From contig CALWPP010000008.1 of assembly GCA_944383455.1 (NCBI GenBank), positions 1 to 64,000 on the forward strand: a stretch of 64,000 nt of DNA. The letters are read 5' to 3'. Position numbers and translations under genes: made by a program. The notes beneath the pieces are model-generated. The model did not search any database. It worked only from the letters and a program-made list of their open reading frames with translations, and had not been told where the DNA came from. Below are positions 47,198 through 55,418 of this stretch, piece after piece (the first letter of the stretch is position 1; every line of letters begins with the position of its first letter). The stretch is from an uncultured Peptostreptococcaceae bacterium. GTDB lineage: Bacteria; Bacillota; Clostridia; Peptostreptococcales; Peptostreptococcaceae.

Positions 47198-48292
47198 TTG
47201 AGAAAAATTAATTATTCTAAAGTTATGATTATTGGTATAATTTTGTATATTTTTTTCCAAATAATAATTAATATACTAGGAAAAAGTGTTAAAACAGAAG
47301 CACTAGAAAGTAAAAACTATGAATTTAGTATAAACAAAGACGGCCTAATAATAAAGAATGAAACTTTAATTTCAAGCGAGTATACAGGAGTTATTGATTT
47401 ATTAGTATCTAATAATGAAAAAGTAAAAAAGGGAGAAGTTATAGCAAGGGTATATAAAAATAATAATATAAAAAATTTAAATATAGATTTAGATAAATTA
47501 AATAATGATATAAAAAAATTACAACAAGAGCTAAAAAAGGATATATCATATGCGAGTAAGGAATTAATAAATACTAAAATAAAATTAAAAGAAGATGAAT
47601 TAGAAAATATAACAAAAAAACTTAGTGAATATTATGAGATATTTTCTCCAATATCAGGTAGGATTTCATTTACATATAATGAGAAAGACAAAAATATAAC
47701 AAAATTAAAAAGTATAGAAGATATAAATATAGACTATATAAAAAATTTCTCAGATAAAAAATATAACGTAGAATTTAAAAATTCTAAAGTAAATGAAGGT
47801 AATATTTTAGGAAGAGTAATTGATACATCTGAAATTTATATTGCTTTTTTATTAGATGATAAAGAGGCTAAACTATTTGAAAATAATAAAGCTGTTTTCT
47901 TAAAAAAAGATAATTTAAAAATAAGAGGAGAAGTTTATGATATAAAAAAATATGAAAAAGGAAATATTTTGATAGTTAAAATTAACTCTGAAAATGAAGA
48001 AATATTAAATGAAAATTTCAAAAACTTTGATATAATATATAATGAATTAGAATGCATAAAGATAAAAAAGTCATCAACAAAGACAGTTAACAACAAATTA
48101 GGTGTTTTTATAGTTGATTTTGAAAGTAGTATGCCTAAGTTTGTAGAAATAAAAGGTATTGAGTATCAAGATGACGAATATATTTATATAAACTATTATA
48201 AAAATAAAAAAGAGAACTTAAAATCAGTTAAAATTTACGATGAATTAATTTTAAATCCTAATATTATAAATACCAAAATAAAGATAGAATAG
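47198..48292 (+). CDS. HlyD-like membrane-anchored adaptor protein
   Basis: A 364-residue protein with a single N-terminal membrane segment (VMIIGIILYIFFQIIINILG). It then has a lipoyl/barrel-sandwich half (YTGVIDLLVSNNEKVKKGEVIARVYKN), a Lys-rich coiled-coil hairpin (about 90-145), the second barrel half (SPISGRISFTYNEKD) and beta-barrel repeats. This is the architecture of HlyD/membrane-fusion proteins, but no transporter gene is adjacent. It lies between spoIVA and yggS, a position I recall for similar clostridial genes. TTG 47198 follows GGGGG by about 9 bases. yggS starts 8 bases after its stop, so they are co-transcribed. Confidence 0.75.
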   Translation: MRKINYSKVMIIGIILYIFFQIIINILGKSVKTEALESKNYEFSINKDGLIIKNETLISSEYTGVIDLLVSNNEKVKKGEVIARVYKNNNIKNLNIDLDKLNNDIKKLQQELKKDISYASKELINTKIKLKEDELENITKKLSEYYEIFSPISGRISFTYNEKDKNITKLKSIEDINIDYIKNFSDKKYNVEFKNSKVNEGNILGRVIDTSEIYIAFLLDDKEAKLFENNKAVFLKKDNLKIRGEVYDIKKYEKGNILIVKINSENEEILNENFKNFDIIYNELECIKIKKSSTKTVNNKLGVFIVDFESSMPKFVEIKGIEYQDDEYIYINYYKNKKENLKSVKIYDELILNPNIINTKIKIE

Positions 48293-48300
48293 GAGTATTT

Positions 48301-48993
48301 ATGAATCAAATCAAAGAAAATATAGAAATTATAAATAAAAACATAAAAAACTCTGTTAAAAAATCGAATATTAAAGATAAATGTGATATAATTTTACTTG
48401 CTGTCACAAAAACAGTTGAATGTGATACTATAATCAAAGCTATTGAATGTGGTATAAAAGACATTGGCGAAAATAAACCTCAAGAATTATCTAGAAAGTA
48501 TGATATTATAGGAAATAATGTAAGATGGCATTTAATAGGTAGTCTTCAGACTAATAAAGTAAAAAGTATAATAGATAAAGTTTATATGATTCATTCGTTA
48601 GATAGAATATCTTTATGTGAAGAAATTCAAAAAAGAGCAAAAAAAGATATTAATTGTTTAGTTCAGGTGAATATAACAAAAGAAGAGACAAAAAGTGGAT
48701 TATATAAAGAAGATGTTATGAATTTTATAAAATGTGTATCAAGAAACTATCCTAAAATAAAAATCAAAGGACTTATGACTATGGCTCCTTTTACTAATGA
48801 TGAGGATATTTTAAGGAGAACTTTTAGAGAATTAAAAGCTTTATCAGATACTATTTTAAGTGAAAATATTGATAGTGTTTCTATGGATTATTTGTCTATG
48901 GGGATGAGTAATGATTATGAAATAGCAATAGAAGAAGGAGCTAATATAGTTAGAATTGGAACTTCTATTTTTGGAAAAAGAAATTTAACTTAA
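48301..48993 (+). CDS. yggS: YggS/PLPBP family pyridoxal-phosphate homeostasis protein (YlmE)
   Basis: Binds pyridoxal 5'-phosphate and keeps free PLP and related amino-acid pools in balance. The 230-residue TIM-barrel protein has the PLP lysine in LLAVTKTVECDTI near residue 37, IGENKPQEL, WHLIGSLQTNKVK, VNITKEETKSG, and the C-terminal SMGMSNDYEIAIEEGANIVRIGTSIFG that binds the phosphate. In Bacillus subtilis it is ylmE, next to sepF, as here. AGGAGT precedes the ATG. Confidence 0.94.
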   Translation: MNQIKENIEIINKNIKNSVKKSNIKDKCDIILLAVTKTVECDTIIKAIECGIKDIGENKPQELSRKYDIIGNNVRWHLIGSLQTNKVKSIIDKVYMIHSLDRISLCEEIQKRAKKDINCLVQVNITKEETKSGLYKEDVMNFIKCVSRNYPKIKIKGLMTMAPFTNDEDILRRTFRELKALSDTILSENIDSVSMDYLSMGMSNDYEIAIEEGANIVRIGTSIFGKRNLT

Positions 48994-49020
48994 GAATAAT
49001 ATTAAAGGAGCGTGTCAATA

Positions 49021-49482
49021 ATGGGAGAAGGAATATTTACTAAGCTAAAAAATTATATACTAGAAGAAGAAGTTGAAGAGGAAATTGATGAAGCTTATGA
49101 AGAGGGGATAGTAGAAGAAGAGGTAGACCTTTTTCAAACTGTGGCAAACAATAAAAATTCTTCATCTAAGGTTGTTAATTTACATAATACTGTTAATATG
49201 AAAGTTGTTATAGTTGAACCTAAAAGTTATGATGAAGTAACTTTGATAGCTGACCATTTAAAGCAAAAAAAGGCAGTTATTGCAAATTTAGAAAATATGG
49301 AAGATCCTAAAGTTAAAAAAGCTATTTTTGATTTTATGAACGGTGCTGTTTATGTTTTAGAAGGCGAGATACAAAGGGTTTCAAAAGGAATATATATATT
49401 AGCCCCAAATAATGTTAATATAGATTCAAGTATAAAAAAAGAATTAGAAAGTAAAACTCTTTTCCCGTGGCAAAATAAATAA
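49021..49482 (+). CDS. sepF: Cell division protein SepF
   Basis: Polymerises with FtsZ and tethers it to the membrane. The 153-residue protein has an N-terminal amphipathic start (MGEGIFTKLKNYILE), an acidic linker (EEEVEEEIDEAYEEG), and the C-terminal SepF domain (VVIVEPKSYDEVTLIADHLKQKKAVIANLENM to FMNGAVYVLEGEIQRVSKGIYILAPNNV). ATG 49021 is 10 bases past AAAGGAG; the in-frame GTG 49012 overlaps the site. As no ftsA lies before ftsZ, SepF is probably the main FtsZ anchor. Confidence 0.94.
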   Translation: MGEGIFTKLKNYILEEEVEEEIDEAYEEGIVEEEVDLFQTVANNKNSSSKVVNLHNTVNMKVVIVEPKSYDEVTLIADHLKQKKAVIANLENMEDPKVKKAIFDFMNGAVYVLEGEIQRVSKGIYILAPNNVNIDSSIKKELESKTLFPWQNK

Positions 49483-49498
49483 GAAAGGATATGGTAAT

Positions 49499-49756
49499 TT
49501 GTATACAATAGTAATAGCTTTATACAATTTATTGGATTTAATATCGTGGATAATTGTTATTAAAAGCTTTCTTACTTGGTTTCCAAATGAAACAACAGAA
49601 AAAATATATAATGTATTATCTATACTTACAGAACCAATAGAAGCACCAATCAGGTCTATTACATATAAATATATGACAGGTCCTGTTGATTTTACTCCTA
49701 TGGTGGCTATTATTTTAATAATGATAGTTAAAAACTTATTAATAAGATTTTTGTAG
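49499..49756 (+). CDS. ylmG: YggT-family membrane protein (YlmG)
   Basis: An 85-residue protein with two membrane segments, one at each end, and the typical central motif TWFPNETTEKIYNVLSILTEPIEAPIRS. Family members (YggT, YlmG, plastid CCB3) are linked to division, osmotic response or cytochrome assembly; the bacterial role is uncertain. Start is TTG 49499, about 9 bases after AAAGGAT. It follows sepF by 16 bases and ylmH follows by 8, in the usual ylm order. Confidence 0.88.
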   Translation: MYTIVIALYNLLDLISWIIVIKSFLTWFPNETTEKIYNVLSILTEPIEAPIRSITYKYMTGPVDFTPMVAIILIMIVKNLLIRFL

Positions 49757-49764
49757 GTGCATTT

Positions 49765-50550
49765 ATGGATAAAATTAAACTGACTAATCATATAAAAGAT
49801 ATAGAACTTAAAAATAAAATGTATAAAGTGATTGATAAAGCTAATAAATGTTTAAAAAATTATGAAGTTACTCAGACAGATTTTTTAAACCCTTTCGAAG
49901 TAAAAAATGCTATATCAATTTTAAATAGTTATGATGATATAAAATTTAGTGTTGATGGTGGGTATGAAAATTCTGAAAGAAGTGTTATTTTTATATATCC
50001 TTTTTATATGGAGTATGAAAATTTAGAACATACCCTTTCTTTTTTGCAAATAGATGGAAATTTTAAGTTTAGGGAAGTTTCTCATAAAGACTATTTAGGC
50101 TCACTTCTTGGACTTGGAATAAAAAGAGAGAAAATAGGTGATATATTAATAAGTGATGATTTTTGTCAAGTTATATTAAGTTATGATATATCAGACTTTA
50201 TATTATTTAATCTAAAAAAAGTATCAAAAAATAATGTCTCTATAAAACAAATAAAAAAAGAAGACTTAATTAACAAAGAAATTAAATTTAAAGAAATAAC
50301 AACAACTATTTCATCACAAAGATTAGATTGTGTTATAAGTGGAGTTTATAATATATCAAGGCAAGAAAGTTCAAAGTATATATCATCTGATAGAGTTTTT
50401 GTTGATTATGAAAAGATAACTTCAAATTCTAAAATACTTGAAAATAATGCTATGGTATCGGTTCGTGGAAAAGGACGATTTATAATAGATAGTATAGGAG
50501 ATATGACCAAAAAAGATAGAATAAAACTAAAAGCTAAAATAATTGTTTAA
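49765..50550 (+). CDS. ylmH: S4-domain RNA-binding protein YlmH
   Basis: A 261-residue protein with an N-terminal YlmH domain (FLNPFEVKNAISILNSYDDIKFSVDGGYENSERSVIFI) and GSLLGLGIKREKIGDILIS in the centre. A C-terminal S4 RNA-binding domain (TTISSQRLDCVISGVYNISRQESSKYISSDRVFVDYEKI) follows. Recent work on Bacillus subtilis implicates YlmH in ribosome-associated quality control, where it binds peptidyl-tRNA-carrying 50S subunits. The gene is between ylmG and divIVA as in Bacillus. Confidence 0.92.
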   Translation: MDKIKLTNHIKDIELKNKMYKVIDKANKCLKNYEVTQTDFLNPFEVKNAISILNSYDDIKFSVDGGYENSERSVIFIYPFYMEYENLEHTLSFLQIDGNFKFREVSHKDYLGSLLGLGIKREKIGDILISDDFCQVILSYDISDFILFNLKKVSKNNVSIKQIKKEDLINKEIKFKEITTTISSQRLDCVISGVYNISRQESSKYISSDRVFVDYEKITSNSKILENNAMVSVRGKGRFIIDSIGDMTKKDRIKLKAKIIV

Positions 50551-50567
50551 AGGAGGAGAAAAATATA

Positions 50568-51098
50568 ATGGTTACTCCACAAGAAATTGAAAATAGAGAA
50601 TTTAAAAAAGGTATAAGAGGATACAAAGAAGAAGAAGTTGATGAATTTTTAGATGAAATAAAAGAAGACTACGAAAAGATATTAAGAGAAAATATTGAAC
50701 TAAAAGAAAAAATAAGAATATACCAAGACCAAATTACAAAATATGAAAACCTAGAAGAAACATTAAAGGCAACTTTAATAAGAGCAGAAAGTGTGGCTGA
50801 AGATACTTGTTCTACTGCAAACAAAAAAGCTAAAGTTATGGTTGAGGAAGCTGACTTAAAAGCAAGACAAATAATAGAACAGGCTAATAATCAAGTCATA
50901 GAAATAAGAAAAGAATATGATGAGATGGTTAAAGAATTTAAAATATTTAGAAATAAATTCAAATCATTGCTTGAAGATGAGATAAGAAGTATAGATGAAA
51001 TATTTTATAATGTTGATGATGAAAATATTTCAGGATTTGAACATACTGCTAGATACAATAGTATATCTCAAGAAGCAGCTATATCTGGTATAGACTAA
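50568..51098 (+). CDS. divIVA: DivIVA-family protein
   Basis: A coiled-coil scaffold that binds curved membrane at poles and septum. The 176-residue protein begins MVTPQEIENREFKKGIRGYKEEEVDEFLDEI, the lipid-binding DivIVA domain. A long coiled coil follows (about 35-150) rich in Glu/Lys heptads, then a short tail. AAAGGAGGAG precedes the ATG. It is the last gene before the ileS T-box and its own promoter. Confidence 0.94.
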   Translation: MVTPQEIENREFKKGIRGYKEEEVDEFLDEIKEDYEKILRENIELKEKIRIYQDQITKYENLEETLKATLIRAESVAEDTCSTANKKAKVMVEEADLKARQIIEQANNQVIEIRKEYDEMVKEFKIFRNKFKSLLEDEIRSIDEIFYNVDDENISGFEHTARYNSISQEAAISGID

Positions 51099-51105
51099 AA
51101 AAGTA

Positions 51106-51134
51106 TTGACTATTTTAATAGTTTATTATAAAAT
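51106..51134 (+). promoter_or_regulatory. Promoter of the ileS T-box transcript
   Basis: TTGACT (51106-51111) and TAAAAT (51129-51134) are 17 bases apart, a short distance before the T-box leader. Confidence 0.6.
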
Positions 51135-51160
51135 TTACAAATATAAATTAAATATTTAAA

Positions 51161-51389
51161 AGCTATGATGGAGAGAGTAGATTTTAGATAATTTTACAGA
51201 GAGTTGGAATAGCTGAGAACCAATAAATTTATAAAGTTGAAAATCACTCCTAAGCTGTAGGCTGAACGATTAATTTTATTAAGCTGAGCCGGTTAATGCC
51301 GTTAAACTATGTGAGTGCTATACAAATTTTGTATAGAATTAGGGTGGTAACGCGATTAATACTCGTCCCTTTTTTGGGACGAGTTTTTT
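51161..51389 (+). promoter_or_regulatory. T-box riboswitch controlling ileS (Ile specifier)
   Basis: Senses uncharged tRNA-Ile and allows transcription of ileS when isoleucine is short. The conserved T-box sequence AGGGTGGTAACGCG is at 51341-51354; its TGGT (51345-51348) can pair with ACCA at the tRNA end. Stem I carries ATC at 51243-51245, in the right context (GAAAATCACTCC) for a specifier that reads the isoleucine anticodon GAU. The terminator is the perfect stem ACTCGTCCC (51361-51369) with GGGACGAGT (51376-51384) and a T run. The gap 51099-51160 holds only the promoter. Confidence 0.95.
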
Positions 51390-51453
51390 AATGCAAAAAT
51401 TTATATAAATTAAAGTTTTATTTTTGCTAAACAAATATAGAAAGGATGATAAT

Positions 51454-54400
51454 ATGTCAAAGTTTAAAAGTTTAGTTGATAGTTCTGTTAAAGATGCAGA
51501 AAGTCAAATCTCTAGCTATTGGAAAAGTATTAATATACTAGAGAAAGCTTTAGAAAAAGGTAAGAATGACCCAAGTTTTGTATTTTATGAAGGTCCTCCG
51601 ACTGCAAATGGAAATCCAGGAATACATCACGTTATAGCAAGAACATTAAAAGATTCTGTTTGTAGATACAAAACTATGAATGGATACCAAGTTAAAAGAA
51701 AGGCAGGTTGGGATACTCACGGACTTCCTGTTGAAATTCAAGTAGAAAAAGAACTTGGCTTATCAGATAAGCAAGAAATAGAGAACTATGGAATAGATAA
51801 ATTTAATGAAAAGTGTAGAGAGTCAGTTTTTTCTTATGAAAAACAATGGAGAGAAATGACAGAAAGAATGGCTTATGAGATAGATTTAGATAATCCATAT
51901 ATAACTCTTGATAATAATTATATCGAGTCTGTTTGGTGGATACTTGATAAATTCAATAAAGAAGGGTATGTTTATGAAGGTCATAAGATACTTCCATACT
52001 GTCCAAGATGTGGAACAGGATTAGCTTCTCACGAGGTAGCACAAGGGTACAAAGAAAGAAAAGATAACACAGTTATTGCAAAATTTAAAAGAGTTGATAA
52101 AGATGAGTATTTCCTAGCTTGGACAACTACTCCTTGGACGCTTCCTTCAAATGTAGCACTTACTGTTGGGCCTGAAGTTGATTATGTTAAGGTTAAGCAA
52201 AATGATGAAGTCTACTATGTTGCAAAAGCTTTAGCAAATAAAGTTTTAGGAGATGATTACGAAGTAATCGAAGAAATAAAAGGTAAAGATTTAGAACATA
52301 TTGAATACGAACAATTAATGCCATTTGTTGAAACTGATGAGAAGGCGTTTTTTGTGACTTTAGGTGATTATGTTACAACTGAAGATGGTACAGGTATAGT
52401 TCATACTGCACCAGCATTTGGGGAAGATGATTATAACTTAGGAAGAAAATATAATTTACCAGTTTTACAACCAGTTGATGAAAGTGGTAAATTTACTACT
52501 ACTCCTTGGCAAGGAAAATTCGTTATGGAAGAAGGAGTAGACGTTGAGATAATAAAATGGTTACACTCTGAGAATAAATTATATTCAAAAGAAAAAGTAG
52601 CACATAATTATCCACATTGCTGGAGATGTCAAACTCCACTTGTATACTATGCAAAACCAAGCTGGTATATAGAAATGACAAGACTTAAAGATAAGTTAAT
52701 AGAAAATAATAAGACTGTTGAGTGGTATCCAAAGTTCGTTGGTGAAGGAAGATTTGGAAATTGGCTTGAAAACTTAAATGACTGGGCGATATCAAGAAGT
52801 AGATATTGGGGAACTCCGCTTAATATATGGAAATGTGAATGTGGAAACAAAACTTCAGTTGGTTCAAGACAAGAATTAGCAGATAAAGCTATTGAAAAAA
52901 TAGACCCAAAAACTGTTGAACTTCATAGACCTTATGTTGATGATATTCACTTAAAGTGTGATTGTTGTGGAAAAGCTATGACAAGAGTTACAGAAGTTAT
53001 AGATTGTTGGTTTGATAGTGGTTCTATGCCATTTGCACAACACCATTATCCATTTGAAAACAAAGAAAACTTTGAAAAACTATTCCCAGCAGATTATATT
53101 TGTGAAGGTATAGATCAAACTAGAGGATGGTTCTATTCTTTACTTGCAATATCAACTTTTGTTATGGGTAAAGCTCCATACAAAAAAGTTTTAGTTAATG
53201 ATTTAGTTCTTGATAAAGAAGGAAAGAAGATGAGTAAATCAAGAGGAAACACAGTAAATCCTTTTGAATTATTTGATAAATACGGAGCAGATGCTTTAAG
53301 ATGGTATTTATTATACGTTTCTCCACCTTGGACTCCAACTAGATTTGATGTTGATGGTCTTAAAGAAGTTCAAAGTAAGTTTTTAGGAACTATTAAAAAC
53401 GTATATAATTTCTTTACTTTATATGCAAATACAGATAACTTAAATCCAAAAGAGTTTTTCGTTGAATATAAAAATAGACCAGAACTAGATAGATGGATAC
53501 TATCTAAATTTAATAATTTAAAGAAAGAAGTTGAAGAAAACTTAGAAATATTTGAACTTAATAAAACTGTTAGAAGTATTCAAGACTTCATAAATGAAGA
53601 TTTATCTAACTGGTATATAAGACGTTCAAGAAGAAGATTTTGGGCTACTGAATTAACTGATGACAAAAAGTCAGTATATAATACTACTTACGAAATATTA
53701 ACAGAGCTTTGTAAATTAATAGCTCCATTTGCTCCATATATTTCAGAAGAAATATACAAAAATTTAACAGGAGAAGTATCAGTTCATTTATCTACTTATC
53801 CAAAAGCTAATTTAGAGTTAATAGATTCTAAATTAGAAGAAAAGATGGATTTAGTTAAAAACTTAGTTACTCTTGGTAGAGCATCAAGAGAAGGGGCTAA
53901 GATAAAGGTTCGTCAACCAATTCAAAAAGTTTTAGTTGATGGAAACTTTGAAGAATCTATAGGGGATGTAGTTGATCTTATAAAAGAAGAATTAAACGTT
54001 AAAGAAGTTGTTTTTGCTAAAGATTTAGGAGAATATATGAACTTTAGCTTAAAGCCTAACTTTAAAGTTTTAGGACCTATACTTGGTGCTAATATGAAAC
54101 TTTTTGCAGGAGAGTTATCTAAATTAAATCCAAATGAAGTAGTTCCAAAACTTGAAAATGGTGAAACTTTAACTTTAAAAATAAATGAAGAAGATTTTGA
54201 ATTTAATAAAGAACACGTTTTAATAAATATATCTGCCAAAGAAGGATTTAACGTTTCTATGGAAAATAATTTATTCGTTATCCTTGATACTACTTTAAAT
54301 AAAGAACTTATAGAAGAAGGATTTGCAAGAGAGTTTATTTCTAAAGTTCAACAAATCAGAAAATCAAGTAATTTTGATGTTTTAGATAATATAGATGTAG

Positions 54401-54561
54401 ACTTTAATTCAGATGATGAAGTAGCAGAGGCTATTTGTAATTTTAAAGACTATATAAAATCAGAAACATTAGCTGTAGAAATTAATAGAGTTAATGATGA
54501 AAGTTTAGAAAAACATAATTTAAATGACCACACAACAGGTATAAAAGTAACTAAAAGATAA
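51454..54561 (+). CDS. ileS: Isoleucyl-tRNA synthetase, long eukaryote-like type
   Basis: Charges tRNA-Ile. The 1035-residue class I enzyme has the HIGH-type motif in NGNPGIHHVIARTL near residue 56 and KMSKS at 593-597 following DKEGK. The editing domain (YVTTEDGTGIVHTAPAFGEDDYNLG) contains the usual threonine-rich and GHxAP-like regions. It then has an anticodon-binding domain and a long C-terminal part. The start pattern FVFYEGPPTANGNPGIHH and length above 1000 place it in the IleS2 group rather than the ~920-residue Bacillus type. ATG 51454 follows AAAGGATG; the in-frame start at 51424 is upstream of that site. It is controlled by the T-box above. Confidence 0.96.
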   Translation: MSKFKSLVDSSVKDAESQISSYWKSINILEKALEKGKNDPSFVFYEGPPTANGNPGIHHVIARTLKDSVCRYKTMNGYQVKRKAGWDTHGLPVEIQVEKELGLSDKQEIENYGIDKFNEKCRESVFSYEKQWREMTERMAYEIDLDNPYITLDNNYIESVWWILDKFNKEGYVYEGHKILPYCPRCGTGLASHEVAQGYKERKDNTVIAKFKRVDKDEYFLAWTTTPWTLPSNVALTVGPEVDYVKVKQNDEVYYVAKALANKVLGDDYEVIEEIKGKDLEHIEYEQLMPFVETDEKAFFVTLGDYVTTEDGTGIVHTAPAFGEDDYNLGRKYNLPVLQPVDESGKFTTTPWQGKFVMEEGVDVEIIKWLHSENKLYSKEKVAHNYPHCWRCQTPLVYYAKPSWYIEMTRLKDKLIENNKTVEWYPKFVGEGRFGNWLENLNDWAISRSRYWGTPLNIWKCECGNKTSVGSRQELADKAIEKIDPKTVELHRPYVDDIHLKCDCCGKAMTRVTEVIDCWFDSGSMPFAQHHYPFENKENFEKLFPADYICEGIDQTRGWFYSLLAISTFVMGKAPYKKVLVNDLVLDKEGKKMSKSRGNTVNPFELFDKYGADALRWYLLYVSPPWTPTRFDVDGLKEVQSKFLGTIKNVYNFFTLYANTDNLNPKEFFVEYKNRPELDRWILSKFNNLKKEVEENLEIFELNKTVRSIQDFINEDLSNWYIRRSRRRFWATELTDDKKSVYNTTYEILTELCKLIAPFAPYISEEIYKNLTGEVSVHLSTYPKANLELIDSKLEEKMDLVKNLVTLGRASREGAKIKVRQPIQKVLVDGNFEESIGDVVDLIKEELNVKEVVFAKDLGEYMNFSLKPNFKVLGPILGANMKLFAGELSKLNPNEVVPKLENGETLTLKINEEDFEFNKEHVLINISAKEGFNVSMENNLFVILDTTLNKELIEEGFAREFISKVQQIRKSSNFDVLDNIDVDFNSDDEVAEAICNFKDYIKSETLAVEINRVNDESLEKHNLNDHTTGIKVTKR

Positions 54562-54563
54562 TT

Positions 54564-54591
54564 AAAAGGAGACTAAAATTAGTCTCCTTTT
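54564..54591. terminator. Bidirectional terminator after ileS
   Basis: AAAAGGAGACT (54564-54574) pairs perfectly with AGTCTCCTTTT (54581-54591). It ends ileS on the plus strand. On the minus strand it begins directly after the stop codon of the small gene at 54590-54688. Confidence 0.8.
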
Positions 54592-54688
54592 ATGATTTTG
54601 CTAACTTTTTAAAAATAGTTTTTATAAAATCAAGCAATAATTCTCCAATTATTATACCTATTGCAACTATTAATATTTCTTTAATCAA
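54590..54688 (-). CDS. Putative 32-residue hydrophobic peptide
   Basis: An uninterrupted minus-strand frame encodes 32 residues: MIKEILIVAIGIIIGELLLD followed by a basic amphipathic end, FIKTIFKKLAKS. TAGGAGT lies 9-10 bases before its TTG start (54686-54688). Its stop codon abuts a perfect terminator stem. It follows the zinc-ribbon membrane protein gene by 58 bases on the same strand, so it may be the third gene of that unit. A single membrane segment plus a Lys-rich tail resembles small membrane peptides and type I toxins, but I cannot assign a family. Promoter-like TTGAAT is present upstream without a clear -10 box. Confidence 0.5.
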   Translation of the reverse strand: MIKEILIVAIGIIIGELLLDFIKTIFKKLAKS

Positions 54689-54746
54689 ATTTACAAACTC
54701 CTACTTTTACAAATATTATTATTATTTTTTATATATCTTATTCAAG

Positions 54747-55406
54747 CTATATATGTAGTCTTTTTTGTATCTCAATCTTTAATTTCTTATAAAATCTAAC
54801 ACTCATAAAAAGAAGTGATAAAATAGAAAAATAAATTGCTATAAGCCATGCCCAAGTAATACTTGTCTCTAAAAATAAATAGTAAATAAATGATGAAATA
54901 CAAATTAAAGAAAATATAATATGATATACAAAATAGTCTTTCCATTTGAATTTATAAATAAAAACTATCATATTAATACTAAATAAAATACCAATAACTA
55001 AAATTGGAATAATATAATCAAGTGATAAACTACCGGTACCAATTATTTTATCAGATATAAAAAGTATTATTGATACAACTAAAAAATTACAAAAGACTCT
55101 CTCACCTAAGCTAGAATTAGAGTGAATAGTGTGATTTATAAAAAACCATATGTAAAAACTAGTACCAATAATAAGTAAACTCCAAAATGTATTATTAAAT
55201 ATAAATATATTTAAAATAGTAGATACAATACAAGTTAAAGACGCACTAAGTATAAATAAATTGTATCTTAGCCTTAATATATTAAATTTATTATAGCTTG
55301 GGTAAAATCCATTTTCATAGTTATTTTTATCACTAATTTTAGTTTTGCAAAGAGGACAATTTATCAAACTATCTTCAACTATTACGTCACAATTATCACA
55401 TTTCAT
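54747..55406 (-). CDS. Zinc-ribbon membrane protein, DUF6320-like
   Basis: A 219-residue protein beginning with a zinc ribbon (MKCDNCDVIVEDSLINCPLCKTKI, two Cys-x2-Cys pairs). About six membrane segments from residue 50 onwards and a short basic tail (RFYKKLKIEIQKRLHI) follow. The layout fits DUF6320-type proteins, which occur beside alcohol acetyltransferase-like genes, as here. The function is unknown to me. GGAGATAATTTT precedes the ATG. The acyltransferase gene ends 12 bases upstream, so the two are co-transcribed. Confidence 0.75.
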   Translation of the reverse strand: MKCDNCDVIVEDSLINCPLCKTKISDKNNYENGFYPSYNKFNILRLRYNLFILSASLTCIVSTILNIFIFNNTFWSLLIIGTSFYIWFFINHTIHSNSSLGERVFCNFLVVSIILFISDKIIGTGSLSLDYIIPILVIGILFSINMIVFIYKFKWKDYFVYHIIFSLICISSFIYYLFLETSITWAWLIAIYFSILSLLFMSVRFYKKLKIEIQKRLHI

Positions 55407-55418
55407 AAAATTATCTCC

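Noticed and set aside
49444-49791. 115-residue minus-strand frame across sepF end and ylmG
   Set aside because: Overlaps two conserved genes and has no ribosome-binding site.
53922-54239. 105-residue minus-strand frame inside ileS
   Set aside because: Antisense shadow; no features of its own.
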